Below are positions 43,928-52,866 of a DNA stretch of 64,000 nt, one piece after another; position 1 is the first letter of the stretch, and every line of letters begins with the position of its first letter. The stretch covers positions 950,304-1,014,303 of the forward strand of contig NZ_JACSPM010000001.1 in the NCBI RefSeq assembly GCF_014837165.1, written 5' to 3'. The position numbers and the translations under genes were made by a program. The stretch comes from Microbacterium gallinarum. Lineage in GTDB: Bacteria > Actinomycetota > Actinomycetes > Actinomycetales > Microbacteriaceae. The notes beneath the pieces are model-generated. The model did not search any database. It saw only the letters and a list, made by a program, of their open reading frames with translations, and was not told the DNA's origin.

Positions 43928-45253
43928 GTGACGAGCCTGCCCGACACGCTGAACCGCGACATCCTGCGGCTCGCGGTCCCCGCGCTGGGCGCACTCGTGG
44001 CCGAGCCCCTGTTCCTCATCGTCGACTCCGCCCTGGTGGGACACCTCGGGATCACGCCGCTCGCGGGCCTCGGCATCGCATCGGCGGTGCTGCAGACGAT
44101 CGTCGGGCTGATGGTGTTCCTGGCGTACTCGACGACGCCGGCTGTCGCGCGGCGGTTCGGCGCCGGCGACCCGTCGCGCGCCGTCTCGGTCGGCATCGAC
44201 GGCATGTGGCTCGCGCTCGGCATCGGCGGCGTGCTCGCCCTGATCGGCTATGTCGCGACGCCCTTCCTCGTCGGGCTGTTCGGCGCGACGCCTCTCGTGT
44301 CGGAGCAGGCCGAGACCTACCTCGGCATCTCGATGTGGGGCCTCCCGGCCATGCTCATCGTGTTCGCCGCGACCGGTCTGCTGCGCGGCATGCAGGACAC
44401 CGTGACGCCGCTGTGGATCGCCGGCATCGGGTTCGCCGCCAACGCCCTGCTCAACTGGCTGTTCATCTACGGCGTCGGCTGGGGCATCGCCGGGTCTGCG
44501 GTGGGCACCGTCCTCGCGCAGTGGGGCATGGTCGCGGCGTACGTGGTCGTCATCGCCCGGCTCGCGCGTCGGCACGCGGCATCCGTGCGCCCTCATCGCG
44601 AAGGGGTGCGCGGGTCGGCGCGCTCCGGCGGCTGGCTGTTCCTGCGCACGGTGTCCCTGCGCGTCGCCCTCCTCGCGACGGTCGCGGTCGCGACAGCGCT
44701 CGGCACCGGCGAGCTGGCCGGATGGCAGGTCGCGTTCACGATCTTCTCGACCGCCGCGTTCGCGCTCGACGCACTGGCGATCGCCGCACAGGCGCTCATC
44801 GGCAAGGGCCTCGGTGCGGGCGACCGTCCGATGGTGAAGCGCGTGCTCGGCCGCACACTGGCATGGGGCGCCTGGTTCGGCCTCATCGTGGGCGGCGTCA
44901 TCGCGGCGTTCTCGGGCGTGATCGGACTGCTCTTCACCGGTGACCCGCAGGTCGCCGCGCTCGTTCAGCCCGCGTTGATCGTGCTCGCCGTGGCGCAGCC
45001 GATCTGCGGCGTCGTCTTCGTGCTCGACGGCGTGCTCATCGGCGCGGGCGACGCGCGGTACCTCGCCCTCGCCGGTGTGCTCAACCTCGTGCCGTACGTT
45101 CCCGCGCTCGTCATCATCGGGATGCTCCAGCCGCACGGCGCCGCGGGCCTCGCGTGGCTGTCGGTCGCGTTCTTCGGCGTGTACATGCTGGCCCGCCTCG
45201 CCACGCTCGGCTGGAGGGTGCGCGGCACGACCTGGATGACGATCCCCGCCTGA
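43928..45253 (+). CDS. MATE-family efflux transporter
   Basis: A 441-residue, twelve-helix DinF-like MATE protein: LRLAVPALGALVAEPLFLIVDSALVGHLG, GLLRGMQDTVTPLWIAG, WQVAFTIFSTAAFALDALAIAAQALIGK-type helix 7 and DGVLIGAGDARYL. It exports cationic compounds by antiport; substrate unknown. GTG start, with TAGGCT (43916-43921) ending six bases upstream (leaderless). Confidence 0.93.
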   Translation: MTSLPDTLNRDILRLAVPALGALVAEPLFLIVDSALVGHLGITPLAGLGIASAVLQTIVGLMVFLAYSTTPAVARRFGAGDPSRAVSVGIDGMWLALGIGGVLALIGYVATPFLVGLFGATPLVSEQAETYLGISMWGLPAMLIVFAATGLLRGMQDTVTPLWIAGIGFAANALLNWLFIYGVGWGIAGSAVGTVLAQWGMVAAYVVVIARLARRHAASVRPHREGVRGSARSGGWLFLRTVSLRVALLATVAVATALGTGELAGWQVAFTIFSTAAFALDALAIAAQALIGKGLGAGDRPMVKRVLGRTLAWGAWFGLIVGGVIAAFSGVIGLLFTGDPQVAALVQPALIVLAVAQPICGVVFVLDGVLIGAGDARYLALAGVLNLVPYVPALVIIGMLQPHGAAGLAWLSVAFFGVYMLARLATLGWRVRGTTWMTIPA

Positions 45254-45276
45254 CCGCGCACGCGCTCAGCCGCGGC

Positions 45277-45912
45277 TCACGCCCAGCGGCGGCACCACTC
45301 GTACATGACCACGGCCCCCGCCGCGCTGGCGTTGATCGACCGGGTGGACCCGTACTGGGTGATCTCGATGACGGCGGATGCCGCGGCCACCGCCTCGGGC
45401 GACAGCCCCGGCCCCTCCTGTCCGAACAGCAGCACGCAGCGCTCCGGCAGGTCGGCGCGGTCGAGCGGCACCGATCCGTCGACGTTGTCGATGGCGATCA
45501 CCGGGAGGGATGCGGCATCCGCCCACTCCGTGAACGCCGCCACGCTCTCGTGGTGACGCACGTGCTGGTACCGGTCGGTGACCATCGCCCCGCGCCGGTT
45601 CCAGCGGCGCCGGCCGACGATGTGCACCTCGGCGGCGAGGAACGCGTTCGCGCTGCGCACGATCGATCCGATGTTCATGTCGTGCTGCCAGTTCTCGATC
45701 GCGACGTGGAAGCCGTGCCGGCGCTGATCGAGGTCGGCCACGATCGCGTCCATGGTCCAGTAGCGGTACGCGTCGACCACGTTGCGGGCATCGCCCTGGG
45801 CGAGCAGCTCGGGGTCGTAGCGCGGGTCGTCGGGCCACGCCGCCGGCCCGCCGGGCCACGGCCCGACCCCGACCGGCAGCGTCGGCTCGGGGGCGTCGTC
45901 GGGGGCGGTCAC
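45277..45912 (-). CDS. TrmH (SpoU)-family RNA methyltransferase
   Basis: A 211-residue SPOUT methyltransferase. The three motifs are clear: NIGSIVRSANAFLA, CVLLFGQEGPGLS and YGSTRSINASAAGAVVMYEW, which form the trefoil-knot SAM site. It probably 2'-O-methylates a tRNA or rRNA ribose; the target is unknown. GTG at 45912, with TAGCCT (plus strand AGGCTA 45919-45924) ending six bases upstream (leaderless). Confidence 0.92.
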   Translation of the reverse strand: MTAPDDAPEPTLPVGVGPWPGGPAAWPDDPRYDPELLAQGDARNVVDAYRYWTMDAIVADLDQRRHGFHVAIENWQHDMNIGSIVRSANAFLAAEVHIVGRRRWNRRGAMVTDRYQHVRHHESVAAFTEWADAASLPVIAIDNVDGSVPLDRADLPERCVLLFGQEGPGLSPEAVAAASAVIEITQYGSTRSINASAAGAVVMYEWCRRWA

Positions 45913-45990
45913 CGGCTCAGGCTATCCGCCGTGTCCCCCGAATGTCGGGTCGACGGTGCGACCGGCGCCTTACATACTGGAGAGATCGCC

Positions 45991-47157
45991 GTGACAGAGG
46001 GGGGCCTGTTGTTCGACGACGAGAAGCGTCAGCGCGCCATCGAGAAGCTCGGGGTGCTCGACACCCCGCCCGACGCGCGCGTGGACCGCGTCACACGGCT
46101 CGCCCAGGAGCTCTTCGACGTGCCCATGGTCAGCGTGACGCTGATCGACCGCGACCGGCAGTGGCGCAAGTCGCAGATCGGGCTCGGAGGCAATGAGGCG
46201 CCGCGCGAGGGGGCGTTCTGCGACGTCACGGTGCGCGCGGGCGACACGCTGGTGGTGGAGGATGCCTCGACCGACGCGACCTTCGCCGACAACCCGTTCG
46301 TCGTGGGCGACCCGCATCTGCGGTTCTACGCGGGGCATCCGCTCGCCGCGCCCGGCGGGGAGCACTTCGGAACGCTGTGCATCCTCGACACGCGCCCGCG
46401 CACCCTGGACGGCCGGCAGATCGACCTGCTCCGCGAGCTGGCGGGATGGGTGCAGGCAGAACTCACCGACGTGCACGAGCTCGACGACGCGTCTCTCGTG
46501 CAGCAGTCGCTGATGTCGGCGCGGCGGCCGGACGTCCCGGGCTACACCTTGGCGGCGTCCGCGACCCCCGCCGGACAGCTCATGGGCGACGTCTACGACT
46601 GGTACGTCCACGACGGCCGGCTGAGGGTGACGCTCGCCGACGTGATGGGCAAGGGCGCCGGCGCCGCGATCATCGCGGCGGAGGTCCGGGCGTCGCTGCG
46701 CACCGCGCCCGGGCGTCCGCTCGGTCACGCGGTGTCCGAGGTCGAGAAGATGCTCGAGGAGGACATCGGCGGGTCGAACATCTTCGTCACCGCCGTGCAC
46801 GCCGAGATCGACCTCGCCACGGGTGCGCTCTCGTTCGTCGACGCCGGCCACGGGCTGGCATTCGTGCTGCGGGCGGACGGGCGCTGGGAGTTCCTGGAAT
46901 CCACGGGGCTGCCGCTCGGCATGGGCTTCGACGAGGTGCGCGATCCCGCGCGAGCGCACCTCGACGTCGGCGACAGCTACCTCGTCTGCAGCGACGGCCT
47001 GCTCGACGTGCTCGATCCGGACGACCCCTATGGGCACGTGTACCGGGTGCTGACCAGTCTCGATCCGGAGGGCGCCGTCGCCGAGGCTGCGCGCCTGGCG
47101 AAGGCCACCCGCGCGCCCGACGACGTCACGGTCGTGGTGGTGAGGAGGGACCGATGA
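45991..47157 (+). CDS. GAF-domain PP2C/SpoIIE serine phosphatase
   Basis: A 388-residue cytosolic protein. A GAF sensor domain (about residues 15-155, VTRLAQELFDVPMVSVTLID) precedes a SpoIIE-type PP2C domain whose metal ligands are visible: GQLMGDVYDWYV, LADVMGKGAG, FVDAGHGLAFV, CSDGLLD and APDDVTVVVV. It should dephosphorylate the STAS protein encoded two genes downstream. GTG with GGAGAG upstream; its stop overlaps the glycosyltransferase start (ATGA). Confidence 0.9.
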   Translation: MTEGGLLFDDEKRQRAIEKLGVLDTPPDARVDRVTRLAQELFDVPMVSVTLIDRDRQWRKSQIGLGGNEAPREGAFCDVTVRAGDTLVVEDASTDATFADNPFVVGDPHLRFYAGHPLAAPGGEHFGTLCILDTRPRTLDGRQIDLLRELAGWVQAELTDVHELDDASLVQQSLMSARRPDVPGYTLAASATPAGQLMGDVYDWYVHDGRLRVTLADVMGKGAGAAIIAAEVRASLRTAPGRPLGHAVSEVEKMLEEDIGGSNIFVTAVHAEIDLATGALSFVDAGHGLAFVLRADGRWEFLESTGLPLGMGFDEVRDPARAHLDVGDSYLVCSDGLLDVLDPDDPYGHVYRVLTSLDPEGAVAEAARLAKATRAPDDVTVVVVRRDR

Positions 47158-49112
47158 CCGCCCGCTTCGCGTGGATCCGGATCCTCGCCCTGCTGTCGGT
47201 GCTGCTCGGCGCGAACTACGTCGTGTGGCGGTGGATGGACTCGGTGAACTGGTCCGCCTGGTGGATCGCGGTGCCGCTCGTGATCGCCGAGACCTACAGC
47301 CTCATCGACACCTTCTTCTTCTGCCTCACGATGTGGCGCGCCCGCGAGAGGCCCGCGCCGGTCTCGGCTCCGGAGGGGACCGTGGATGTCCTCATCACGA
47401 CGTACAACGAGCCGGTCGAGATGGTCATCGCGACGGCCCGCGCGGCGAAGCGGATCGCGTACCCTCACGAGACCTGGATCCTCGACGACGGTGCCCGGCC
47501 CGAGATGGCGGCCGCGGCACGGGAGGCGGACGTCGGCTACATCACCCGCTCGGCTGACTGGGAGGGCAAGCCGCGGCATGCGAAGGCCGGCAATCTCAAC
47601 AACGCGCTCTTCGCCACCGAGGGAGAGTTCCTGCTCATCCTCGATGCCGACCAGGTGCCCGACCCGCTGATCCTGCACCGCACCCTGGGGTACTTCGCCG
47701 ACGATCCCGAGGTCGCACTCGTCCAGACGCCGCAGTGGTTCGTCAACGTCGACGACGCGGACCCTCTCGGCAGTCAGGCGCCTCTCTTCTACGGGCCCAT
47801 CCAGCAGGGGAAGGACGGCTGGAACGCGGCCTTCTTCTGCGGCTCGAACGCCGTGCTGCGGCGCGACGCCCTCATGCAGCTCGGCATCGTCGGATACGTG
47901 CGCAGCGTCGAGCAGTCCACCCTGCGGACCCTCCGAGCGTCGGAGTCCCTGCTGGCCAAGGCCGCCCGCGATCGCTCGGCCGACCAGAGCGTCCGCGCGG
48001 AGCTGGGGGCGCTGCGCAGCGAGGTCGTACGCGCGAGATCCGACATCGCAGCCGGACAGCCGATCGCCGATGTCACGTACCGCGTGCAGTCGGCGGTGGA
48101 CGCCGCATCGCGCCGACTGGTGCGCGCCGACCTGGCCCAGGTGCGCGCCGATCTCGCCGCCATCGACGCGCTCCCGGTGCAGCGCGACGCCGAGCTCGAC
48201 GCGATCGTCATCGACGACGCCGGGCTCGACGCCCTGGCTGCACGCGAGCTGTCGCCGCTGGGGGCCGTCGACTCGGTGTCCGCCCTCCTCGAGGCGCTCC
48301 GTCTCGACCGCCCCGATGAGGCGCAGCCGGTCCAGCCGATGGCCACCATCTCGGTGACGGAGGACATGGCGACGGCCATGCAGCTGCACGCCCTGGGCTG
48401 GCGCAGCGTGTATCACCACGAGATCCTCGCCAAGGGCCTCGCACCCGAAGACCTCCGCACCATGCTCACGCAGCGCCTGCGGTGGGCGCAGGGCACGCTC
48501 CAGGTCATGCTGCGCGACAACCCGCTCGCGAAGAAGGGCCTCTCGGCCGGGCAGCGGCTCATGTACTTCGCGACGATGTGGAGCTACCCGTCGGGCTTCA
48601 CCGCGCTCGTGTACCTCGCGGCTCCCGTGATCTACCTGGTGTTCAGTGTCATGCCCGTCACGGCCTGGAGCGTCGACTTCTTCGCGCGATTCCTGCCGTA
48701 CTTCATCGTGAACCAGATCCTGTTCCTGGTCGTCGCGCGCGGGCTCAAGACCTGGCGAGGGCAGCAGTACTCCCTCGCGCTGTTCCCCGTGTGGATCCGC
48801 GCGTGCACGAGCGCGTTCGCGAACGTCGTCCTCCGTCGGCCCCTGAGCTTCGCCGTGACCAAGAAGGACGGCCGCAGCGAGCTCGGACCGCCGTGGCGCG
48901 AGATCTGGCCGCAGCTCACCGCGATGGCCGTGCTGGCGATCGCGCTCGTGATCGGACTGGCGAGGCTCGCCGTCGGCACGGCGGACGGCACCGGCACGCT
49001 CGTCAACACGGTCTGGGTCGTGTACGACCTCGTGGTGCTGAGCGTCATCATCCAAGCGGCGCTGTACCGCGGGCCCGCCGCCCCCGCTCCCGCCCCCGAG
49101 GAGGTCCCGTGA
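47154..49112 (+). CDS. Cellulose-synthase-like family 2 glycosyltransferase with a 150-residue insertion
   Basis: A 652-residue membrane GT2 enzyme for processive polysaccharide synthesis. Two N-terminal membrane helices are followed by the D, DxD, D, QxxRW signature: ETWILDDGARPE, LILDADQVPD, ISVTEDMATA and TQRLRWAQG; several membrane helices follow. Between FCGSNAVLRRDALMQLG and ISVTED lies an extra helical block (about residues 247-395), which most relatives lack. It sits inside a partner-switching operon. No PilZ domain is seen, so c-di-GMP control is unlikely. Confidence 0.9.
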   Translation: MTARFAWIRILALLSVLLGANYVVWRWMDSVNWSAWWIAVPLVIAETYSLIDTFFFCLTMWRARERPAPVSAPEGTVDVLITTYNEPVEMVIATARAAKRIAYPHETWILDDGARPEMAAAAREADVGYITRSADWEGKPRHAKAGNLNNALFATEGEFLLILDADQVPDPLILHRTLGYFADDPEVALVQTPQWFVNVDDADPLGSQAPLFYGPIQQGKDGWNAAFFCGSNAVLRRDALMQLGIVGYVRSVEQSTLRTLRASESLLAKAARDRSADQSVRAELGALRSEVVRARSDIAAGQPIADVTYRVQSAVDAASRRLVRADLAQVRADLAAIDALPVQRDAELDAIVIDDAGLDALAARELSPLGAVDSVSALLEALRLDRPDEAQPVQPMATISVTEDMATAMQLHALGWRSVYHHEILAKGLAPEDLRTMLTQRLRWAQGTLQVMLRDNPLAKKGLSAGQRLMYFATMWSYPSGFTALVYLAAPVIYLVFSVMPVTAWSVDFFARFLPYFIVNQILFLVVARGLKTWRGQQYSLALFPVWIRACTSAFANVVLRRPLSFAVTKKDGRSELGPPWREIWPQLTAMAVLAIALVIGLARLAVGTADGTGTLVNTVWVVYDLVVLSVIIQAALYRGPAAPAPAPEEVP

Positions 49113-49441
49113 ATCTGACCGTCACCACCGGCGCCGACTACGCCGTCATCCGTCCCGAGGGTCGCGTGACGGCTACGACGGTGCCGCAGCTGCGCAAGGC
49201 CGTCGACGAGCTCGTCGGCGGCGGCAGCCCCCGCATCGTCGTCGACCTCGGCGGGACCGAGTTCATCGACTCGTCCGGACTGGGCGCCCTCATCGGCGGC
49301 TTGAAGGCGGCGCGCCTCGCCGGTGGCGATCTGCGCATCGCCGCGACCCCCGAGTCGGTGCGCAAAGTGCTGCGGCTGACGAACCTCGATCGGGTGCTGC
49401 GCGACCACCCGACCCCGGAGACGGCGTTCGATGGCGACTGA
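49109..49441 (+). CDS. STAS-domain anti-sigma-factor-antagonist-like protein
   Basis: A 110-residue STAS protein (IVVDLGGTEFIDSSGLGAL). The SS in DSSGLG is the usual phosphorylation site for an RsbW-like kinase, reversed by a PP2C phosphatase. GTG start overlaps the glycosyltransferase stop (GTGA), and the kinase gene begins 11 bases before its end. The neighbours suggest it relays the GAF-PP2C signal. Confidence 0.93.
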   Translation: MNLTVTTGADYAVIRPEGRVTATTVPQLRKAVDELVGGGSPRIVVDLGGTEFIDSSGLGALIGGLKAARLAGGDLRIAATPESVRKVLRLTNLDRVLRDHPTPETAFDGD

Positions 49442-49844
49442 CCCGGCGATCCGGCTCGACGGGATCGCCGATCCCGCCTTCGTCGACCGCGTGCACGCGG
49501 CGCTCGACGAGCTCTTCGCGCGCGCTCCGGCAGCCGGAGACGATGACCGGATGCTCTTCCGGCTCGCCGTGAGCGAGGTCGCGACGAACGTCGTGGAGCA
49601 TGCCGTCGCCCGCGAGCCCATCCACGTCACCGTCGAGCTCGACGTCGATGCCGAGGCGTTCTCGGCGATCTTCACCGATTCGGCCGACCCCGCACTGCTC
49701 GACCTCCGGCACGTCGAGATGCCGGACGAGCAGGCGGAGTCCGGTCGGGGGCTGGCGATCGCACTCGCCGCTCTCGACGAACTCAGCCACGAGACCGACG
49801 GCGGCAACACCTGGCGTCTGCGCCGCCTGCACCGCCGCACCTGA
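49431..49844 (+). CDS. RsbW-like HATPase serine kinase / anti-sigma-type protein
   Basis: A 137-residue GHKL ATPase: N box LAVSEVATNVVEHAV, G1-like FTDSADPALLD (weakened), and G2 ESGRGLAIALAALDEL. Such proteins phosphorylate a STAS partner and sequester a sigma factor or other target. No sigma factor gene adjoins it, so the output may be the glycosyltransferase itself. The ATG overlaps the STAS gene by 11 bp. Confidence 0.9.
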   Translation: MATDPAIRLDGIADPAFVDRVHAALDELFARAPAAGDDDRMLFRLAVSEVATNVVEHAVAREPIHVTVELDVDAEAFSAIFTDSADPALLDLRHVEMPDEQAESGRGLAIALAALDELSHETDGGNTWRLRRLHRRT

Positions 49845-49850
49845 TCCGCT

Positions 49851-49895
49851 TTTCGGTGCGCCGAAATCAGAGTATGGTTTTCGGCATGCCGAAAA
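49851..49895 (+). promoter_or_regulatory. mntH promoter with two palindromic operators
   Basis: TTTCGG-TGCG-CCGAAA (49851-49866) and the perfect TTTTCGGCATGCCGAAAA (49878-49895) flank a TATGGT -10 (49873-49878) that ends seven bases before the ATG at 49886. Two similar operators around the core promoter imply repression. The DtxR/MntR-type regulator encoded downstream of mntH is the obvious candidate. Confidence 0.75.
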
Positions 49896-51223
49896 ATCCT
49901 GTCGACGTCGATCGGATGCCGCCGCTCACGCCCACGCGGGCGAGCGGCGCGCCCACGGCCCGGCGGGCGGCATGGCTGATCGGTCCCGCCCTCGTCGCCG
50001 GCGTCGCCTATCTCGACCCGGGCAATGTCGCCAGCAACATGACGGCCGGTGCCGTCTACGGCTACCTGCTGGTGTGGGTCGTGGTGCTCGGCAACGTGAT
50101 GGCGTGGCTGATCCAGTACCTGTCGGCGAAGCTCGGGATCGTCACGGGGCAGAGCCTGCCCGAGACGCTCGGCCGCCGCATCCGCAACCCGTGGGGCCGC
50201 CGCGCATACTGGCTGCAGGCCGAGCTCGTCGCGATGGCGACCGACATCGCCGAGGTCATCGGCGGCGCGGTCGCGCTCAACCTGCTGTTCGGAGTGCCGC
50301 TGCTCTGGGGCGGGCTGATCACCGGCGTCGTCTCGATCGTGCTGCTGCTCATCCAGTCGCGCCGGGGGGCGCGCACGTTCGAGTTCGTGGTGATCGGCCT
50401 CGTCGTCATCATCGCGATCGGCTTCACCTACGGGGTGTTCGTCGCCCCGCCCGATCCGGCCGGTGTCGCCGCGGGCCTGGTGCCGCGCTTCCAGGACACC
50501 GGGTCGGTGCTGCTCGCCGCGTCGATCCTCGGTGCGACGATCATGCCGCACGCGATCTACGCCCACTCGGCGCTCGCGCGCGATCGCTTCGCGCCGACCC
50601 TCCCGCGCGGCGACGATGCGTCGCCCGGCCCCCGGATCGAGGCACCCCTCGACGAGCTGCGCGGCATCGGCACCGCCCGCCTCCTGCGCGCGACCAAGTG
50701 GGACGTCACGATCGCGATGCTCATCGCCGGCACGGTGAACCTCTGCATCCTGCTGCTCGCGGCCGCGAACCTCGCAGGCGTCCCCGGCACCGACACCCTC
50801 GAGGGCGCGTACGCCGCACTCGACGCCGGCCTCGGCCCCGCCGTCGCCACGCTCTTCGCCGTGGGCCTGCTCGCGAGCGGCCTGGCGTCGACCTCGGTCG
50901 GCGCCTATGCCGGAGCCGAGATCATGCACGGCCTGCTGCACATCCGGGTGCCCCTGCTCGCCCGCCGGCTGGTGACGCTGATCCCGGCGCTCGTCATCCT
51001 CGCCGCGGGCATCGATCCGACGCTCGCCCTCGTGCTGAGCCAGGTCGTGCTGTCGTTCGGCATCCCCTTCGCGCTCATCCCGCTCGTCGCGCTCACCGCG
51101 AAGGCCGACGTGCTGGGCCGGTTCCGCAACCGCGCACTGACGACGGTCGCGGGGGTCGCGGCATCCGTCTTCCTCATCGCGCTGAACGGGATCCTGCTGT
51201 GGCTGGTGCTCACGGGTTCGTGA
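49886..51223 (+). CDS. mntH: Nramp-family Mn2+/Fe2+ transporter (MntH)
   Basis: A 445-residue, eleven-helix Nramp transporter that imports Mn2+ (and Fe2+) with protons. Metal-site motifs are intact: YLDPGNVASNMTAGA (DPGN) and ILGATIMPHAIYAHSAL (MPH). A 20-residue loop with DELRGIG lies between. The ATG at 49886 is chosen because the -10 TATGGT ends seven bases upstream; the second operator overlaps the start codon. ATG 49916 is an alternative. The regulator gene follows after 23 bases. Confidence 0.93.
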   Translation: MPKNPVDVDRMPPLTPTRASGAPTARRAAWLIGPALVAGVAYLDPGNVASNMTAGAVYGYLLVWVVVLGNVMAWLIQYLSAKLGIVTGQSLPETLGRRIRNPWGRRAYWLQAELVAMATDIAEVIGGAVALNLLFGVPLLWGGLITGVVSIVLLLIQSRRGARTFEFVVIGLVVIIAIGFTYGVFVAPPDPAGVAAGLVPRFQDTGSVLLAASILGATIMPHAIYAHSALARDRFAPTLPRGDDASPGPRIEAPLDELRGIGTARLLRATKWDVTIAMLIAGTVNLCILLLAAANLAGVPGTDTLEGAYAALDAGLGPAVATLFAVGLLASGLASTSVGAYAGAEIMHGLLHIRVPLLARRLVTLIPALVILAAGIDPTLALVLSQVVLSFGIPFALIPLVALTAKADVLGRFRNRALTTVAGVAASVFLIALNGILLWLVLTGS

Positions 51224-51246
51224 CGGGCCGCGGGTAGCCTGATCAC

Positions 51247-51885
51247 GTGCCCTCCTCCCCCGCCATCGACGACTATCTGAAGACGATCTACCACCACACC
51301 GAGTGGCAGAACGATCGCATCACGCCGTCGCAGCTCGCGGCCGAGCTGGGGCTCGCGCCGTCGAGCGTCACCGAGATGGTGCAGAAGCTCGCCGCGCAGG
51401 ATCTCGTCACCCACCGCCCGTACGGCCCGATCGCACTCACCGAGCCGGGCAGGCTGCGGGCGGCGGCGATCATCCGGCGCCACCGCCTGATCGAGACGTG
51501 GCTCGTGCGCGAGTTCGGCTACGCGTGGGACGAGGTGCACGATGAGGCCGAGGTGCTCGAGCACGCGATCAGCGACCGGCTGCTCGAGGGCATCGACGAA
51601 CGCCTCGGACGCCCGCGCTTCGATCCGCACGGAGACGCGATTCCGGATGCCGCCGGCGAGGTCGAGCGCGTGCCCTTCGTGCTGCTCGCCTCGGCGCCCG
51701 CCGGTCACACCGGGCGCGTGCTGCGCGTGAGCGACCGCGACCCCGACGTGCTGCGGGCCGTCGAGGCGGCCGGCGTCGAAGTGGGCGCCGATGCGACGGT
51801 GACGGATGCCGCGACCCTCCGCATCGGCGATGTCGACGTCGCGCTTCCCGCGGCCGCCGCCGACGCCGTCTGGCTCAGCGCCTGA
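51247..51885 (+). CDS. mntR: DtxR/MntR-family metal-dependent repressor
   Basis: A 212-residue metalloregulator. The winged helix (AIDDYLKTIYHHTEWQN, PSQLAAELGLAPSSVTEMVQ) is followed by the dimerisation/metal domain (VHDEAEVLEHAISDRLLEGI) and a C-terminal FeoA/SH3-like domain. Next to mntH it is most likely the Mn2+-sensing repressor of that gene, though an iron role cannot be excluded. GTG start; TAGCCT (51235-51240) ends six bases upstream, so it also has its own leaderless promoter. Confidence 0.88.
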   Translation: MPSSPAIDDYLKTIYHHTEWQNDRITPSQLAAELGLAPSSVTEMVQKLAAQDLVTHRPYGPIALTEPGRLRAAAIIRRHRLIETWLVREFGYAWDEVHDEAEVLEHAISDRLLEGIDERLGRPRFDPHGDAIPDAAGEVERVPFVLLASAPAGHTGRVLRVSDRDPDVLRAVEAAGVEVGADATVTDAATLRIGDVDVALPAAAADAVWLSA

Positions 51886-52828
51886 GACCGGCCTTCTCGA
51901 AGGGCCAGCGCACGCCGGTCGCCTCCTCGGCCGCTCGCCAGACTCGCGCCGCGACGTCGGCATCGTACGTGATGCGCGACGCTCGCTGCCGGCGGGGCTC
52001 ACCGCGGGCGACCGTGCGCGGGCCCCAGAACTCGCCGCCCTCGACGTCGGGATCGATGAGGGCGCGTACGAGCGACCATGCGCCGTGCTCCTTCGACTGC
52101 GCGATCGGGGCCTGGAGGTTGTCGCGGAACCGCTTCGCCCGCGTCGGCGCGTTGACGCCCGTGATGCCGGGCGTGCGCCCGCTGGTCGAGTAGCCCGGAT
52201 GCGCGACGACGCTCTCGACGGGCACTCCCGCGGCGCGCAGCCGCCGATCCGCCTCGAATCCCAGCACCGTCGTCGCGACCTTCGACTGCACGTACGCGCG
52301 CCAGGCCGAGTATCCCTCGACGAGCTGCGGATCGACCGGGTCGTACGGGGTCAGCGACGTCGACATGCTGCCGACCCACACCATGCGGCCCGACCGGTCG
52401 GCGAGCGGCCGCAGCAGCTCTCCGGCGAGCGCGAAGTGACCCAGCGCATTGGTGGCCAGGACGAGCTCGTGCCCGTCCACCGTCATCTGACGCTCCTTCG
52501 GCGCATGCACGATCCCGGCGTTGAGCAGCACGCCGTCGAGGCCGCCCTTGCCACCGATGCTCGCGGCCGCCGAGCGCACCGATCCGAGGTTGCTCGTGTC
52601 GAGGACGAGCGTCTCCGTGGCGCCGGGCGCGGCATCCGGAACCCTCCTCCGCACCGCCGCGCGCGCAGCCGCGAGCCGGTTCGGGTGCCGGCCGGTCATG
52701 TACACGCGGGCTCCGGCGCGGACGAGCTGCTCGGACGCGAAGTAGCCGAGGCCCGCATTCGAGCCCGTCACGAGATACGCACGGCCGGTGAGGTCGGGCA
52801 GGCTGCGGGGATCCCACGAGGTGCGCAC
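51875..52828 (-). CDS. Short-chain dehydrogenase/reductase (SDR)
   Basis: A 317-residue SDR with TGRAYLVTGSNAGLGYFASEQL (the TGxxxGxG cofactor site), LVLDTSNLGSV, LLNAGIVHAP (NNAG-like) and the catalytic Tyr/Lys in AYVQSKVATT. It resembles retinol-dehydrogenase-like extended SDRs; substrate unknown. GTG at 52828 is preferred over ATG 52840 because TATGGT (plus strand ACCATA 52836-52841) ends seven bases upstream and would overlap the ATG. Divergent from the HAD gene. Confidence 0.88.
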   Translation of the reverse strand: MRTSWDPRSLPDLTGRAYLVTGSNAGLGYFASEQLVRAGARVYMTGRHPNRLAAARAAVRRRVPDAAPGATETLVLDTSNLGSVRSAAASIGGKGGLDGVLLNAGIVHAPKERQMTVDGHELVLATNALGHFALAGELLRPLADRSGRMVWVGSMSTSLTPYDPVDPQLVEGYSAWRAYVQSKVATTVLGFEADRRLRAAGVPVESVVAHPGYSTSGRTPGITGVNAPTRAKRFRDNLQAPIAQSKEHGAWSLVRALIDPDVEGGEFWGPRTVARGEPRRQRASRITYDADVAARVWRAAEEATGVRWPFEKAGLRR

Positions 52829-52866
52829 GACTCCGACCATATCCCCGCGACCCGTAGGCTGGGCGC

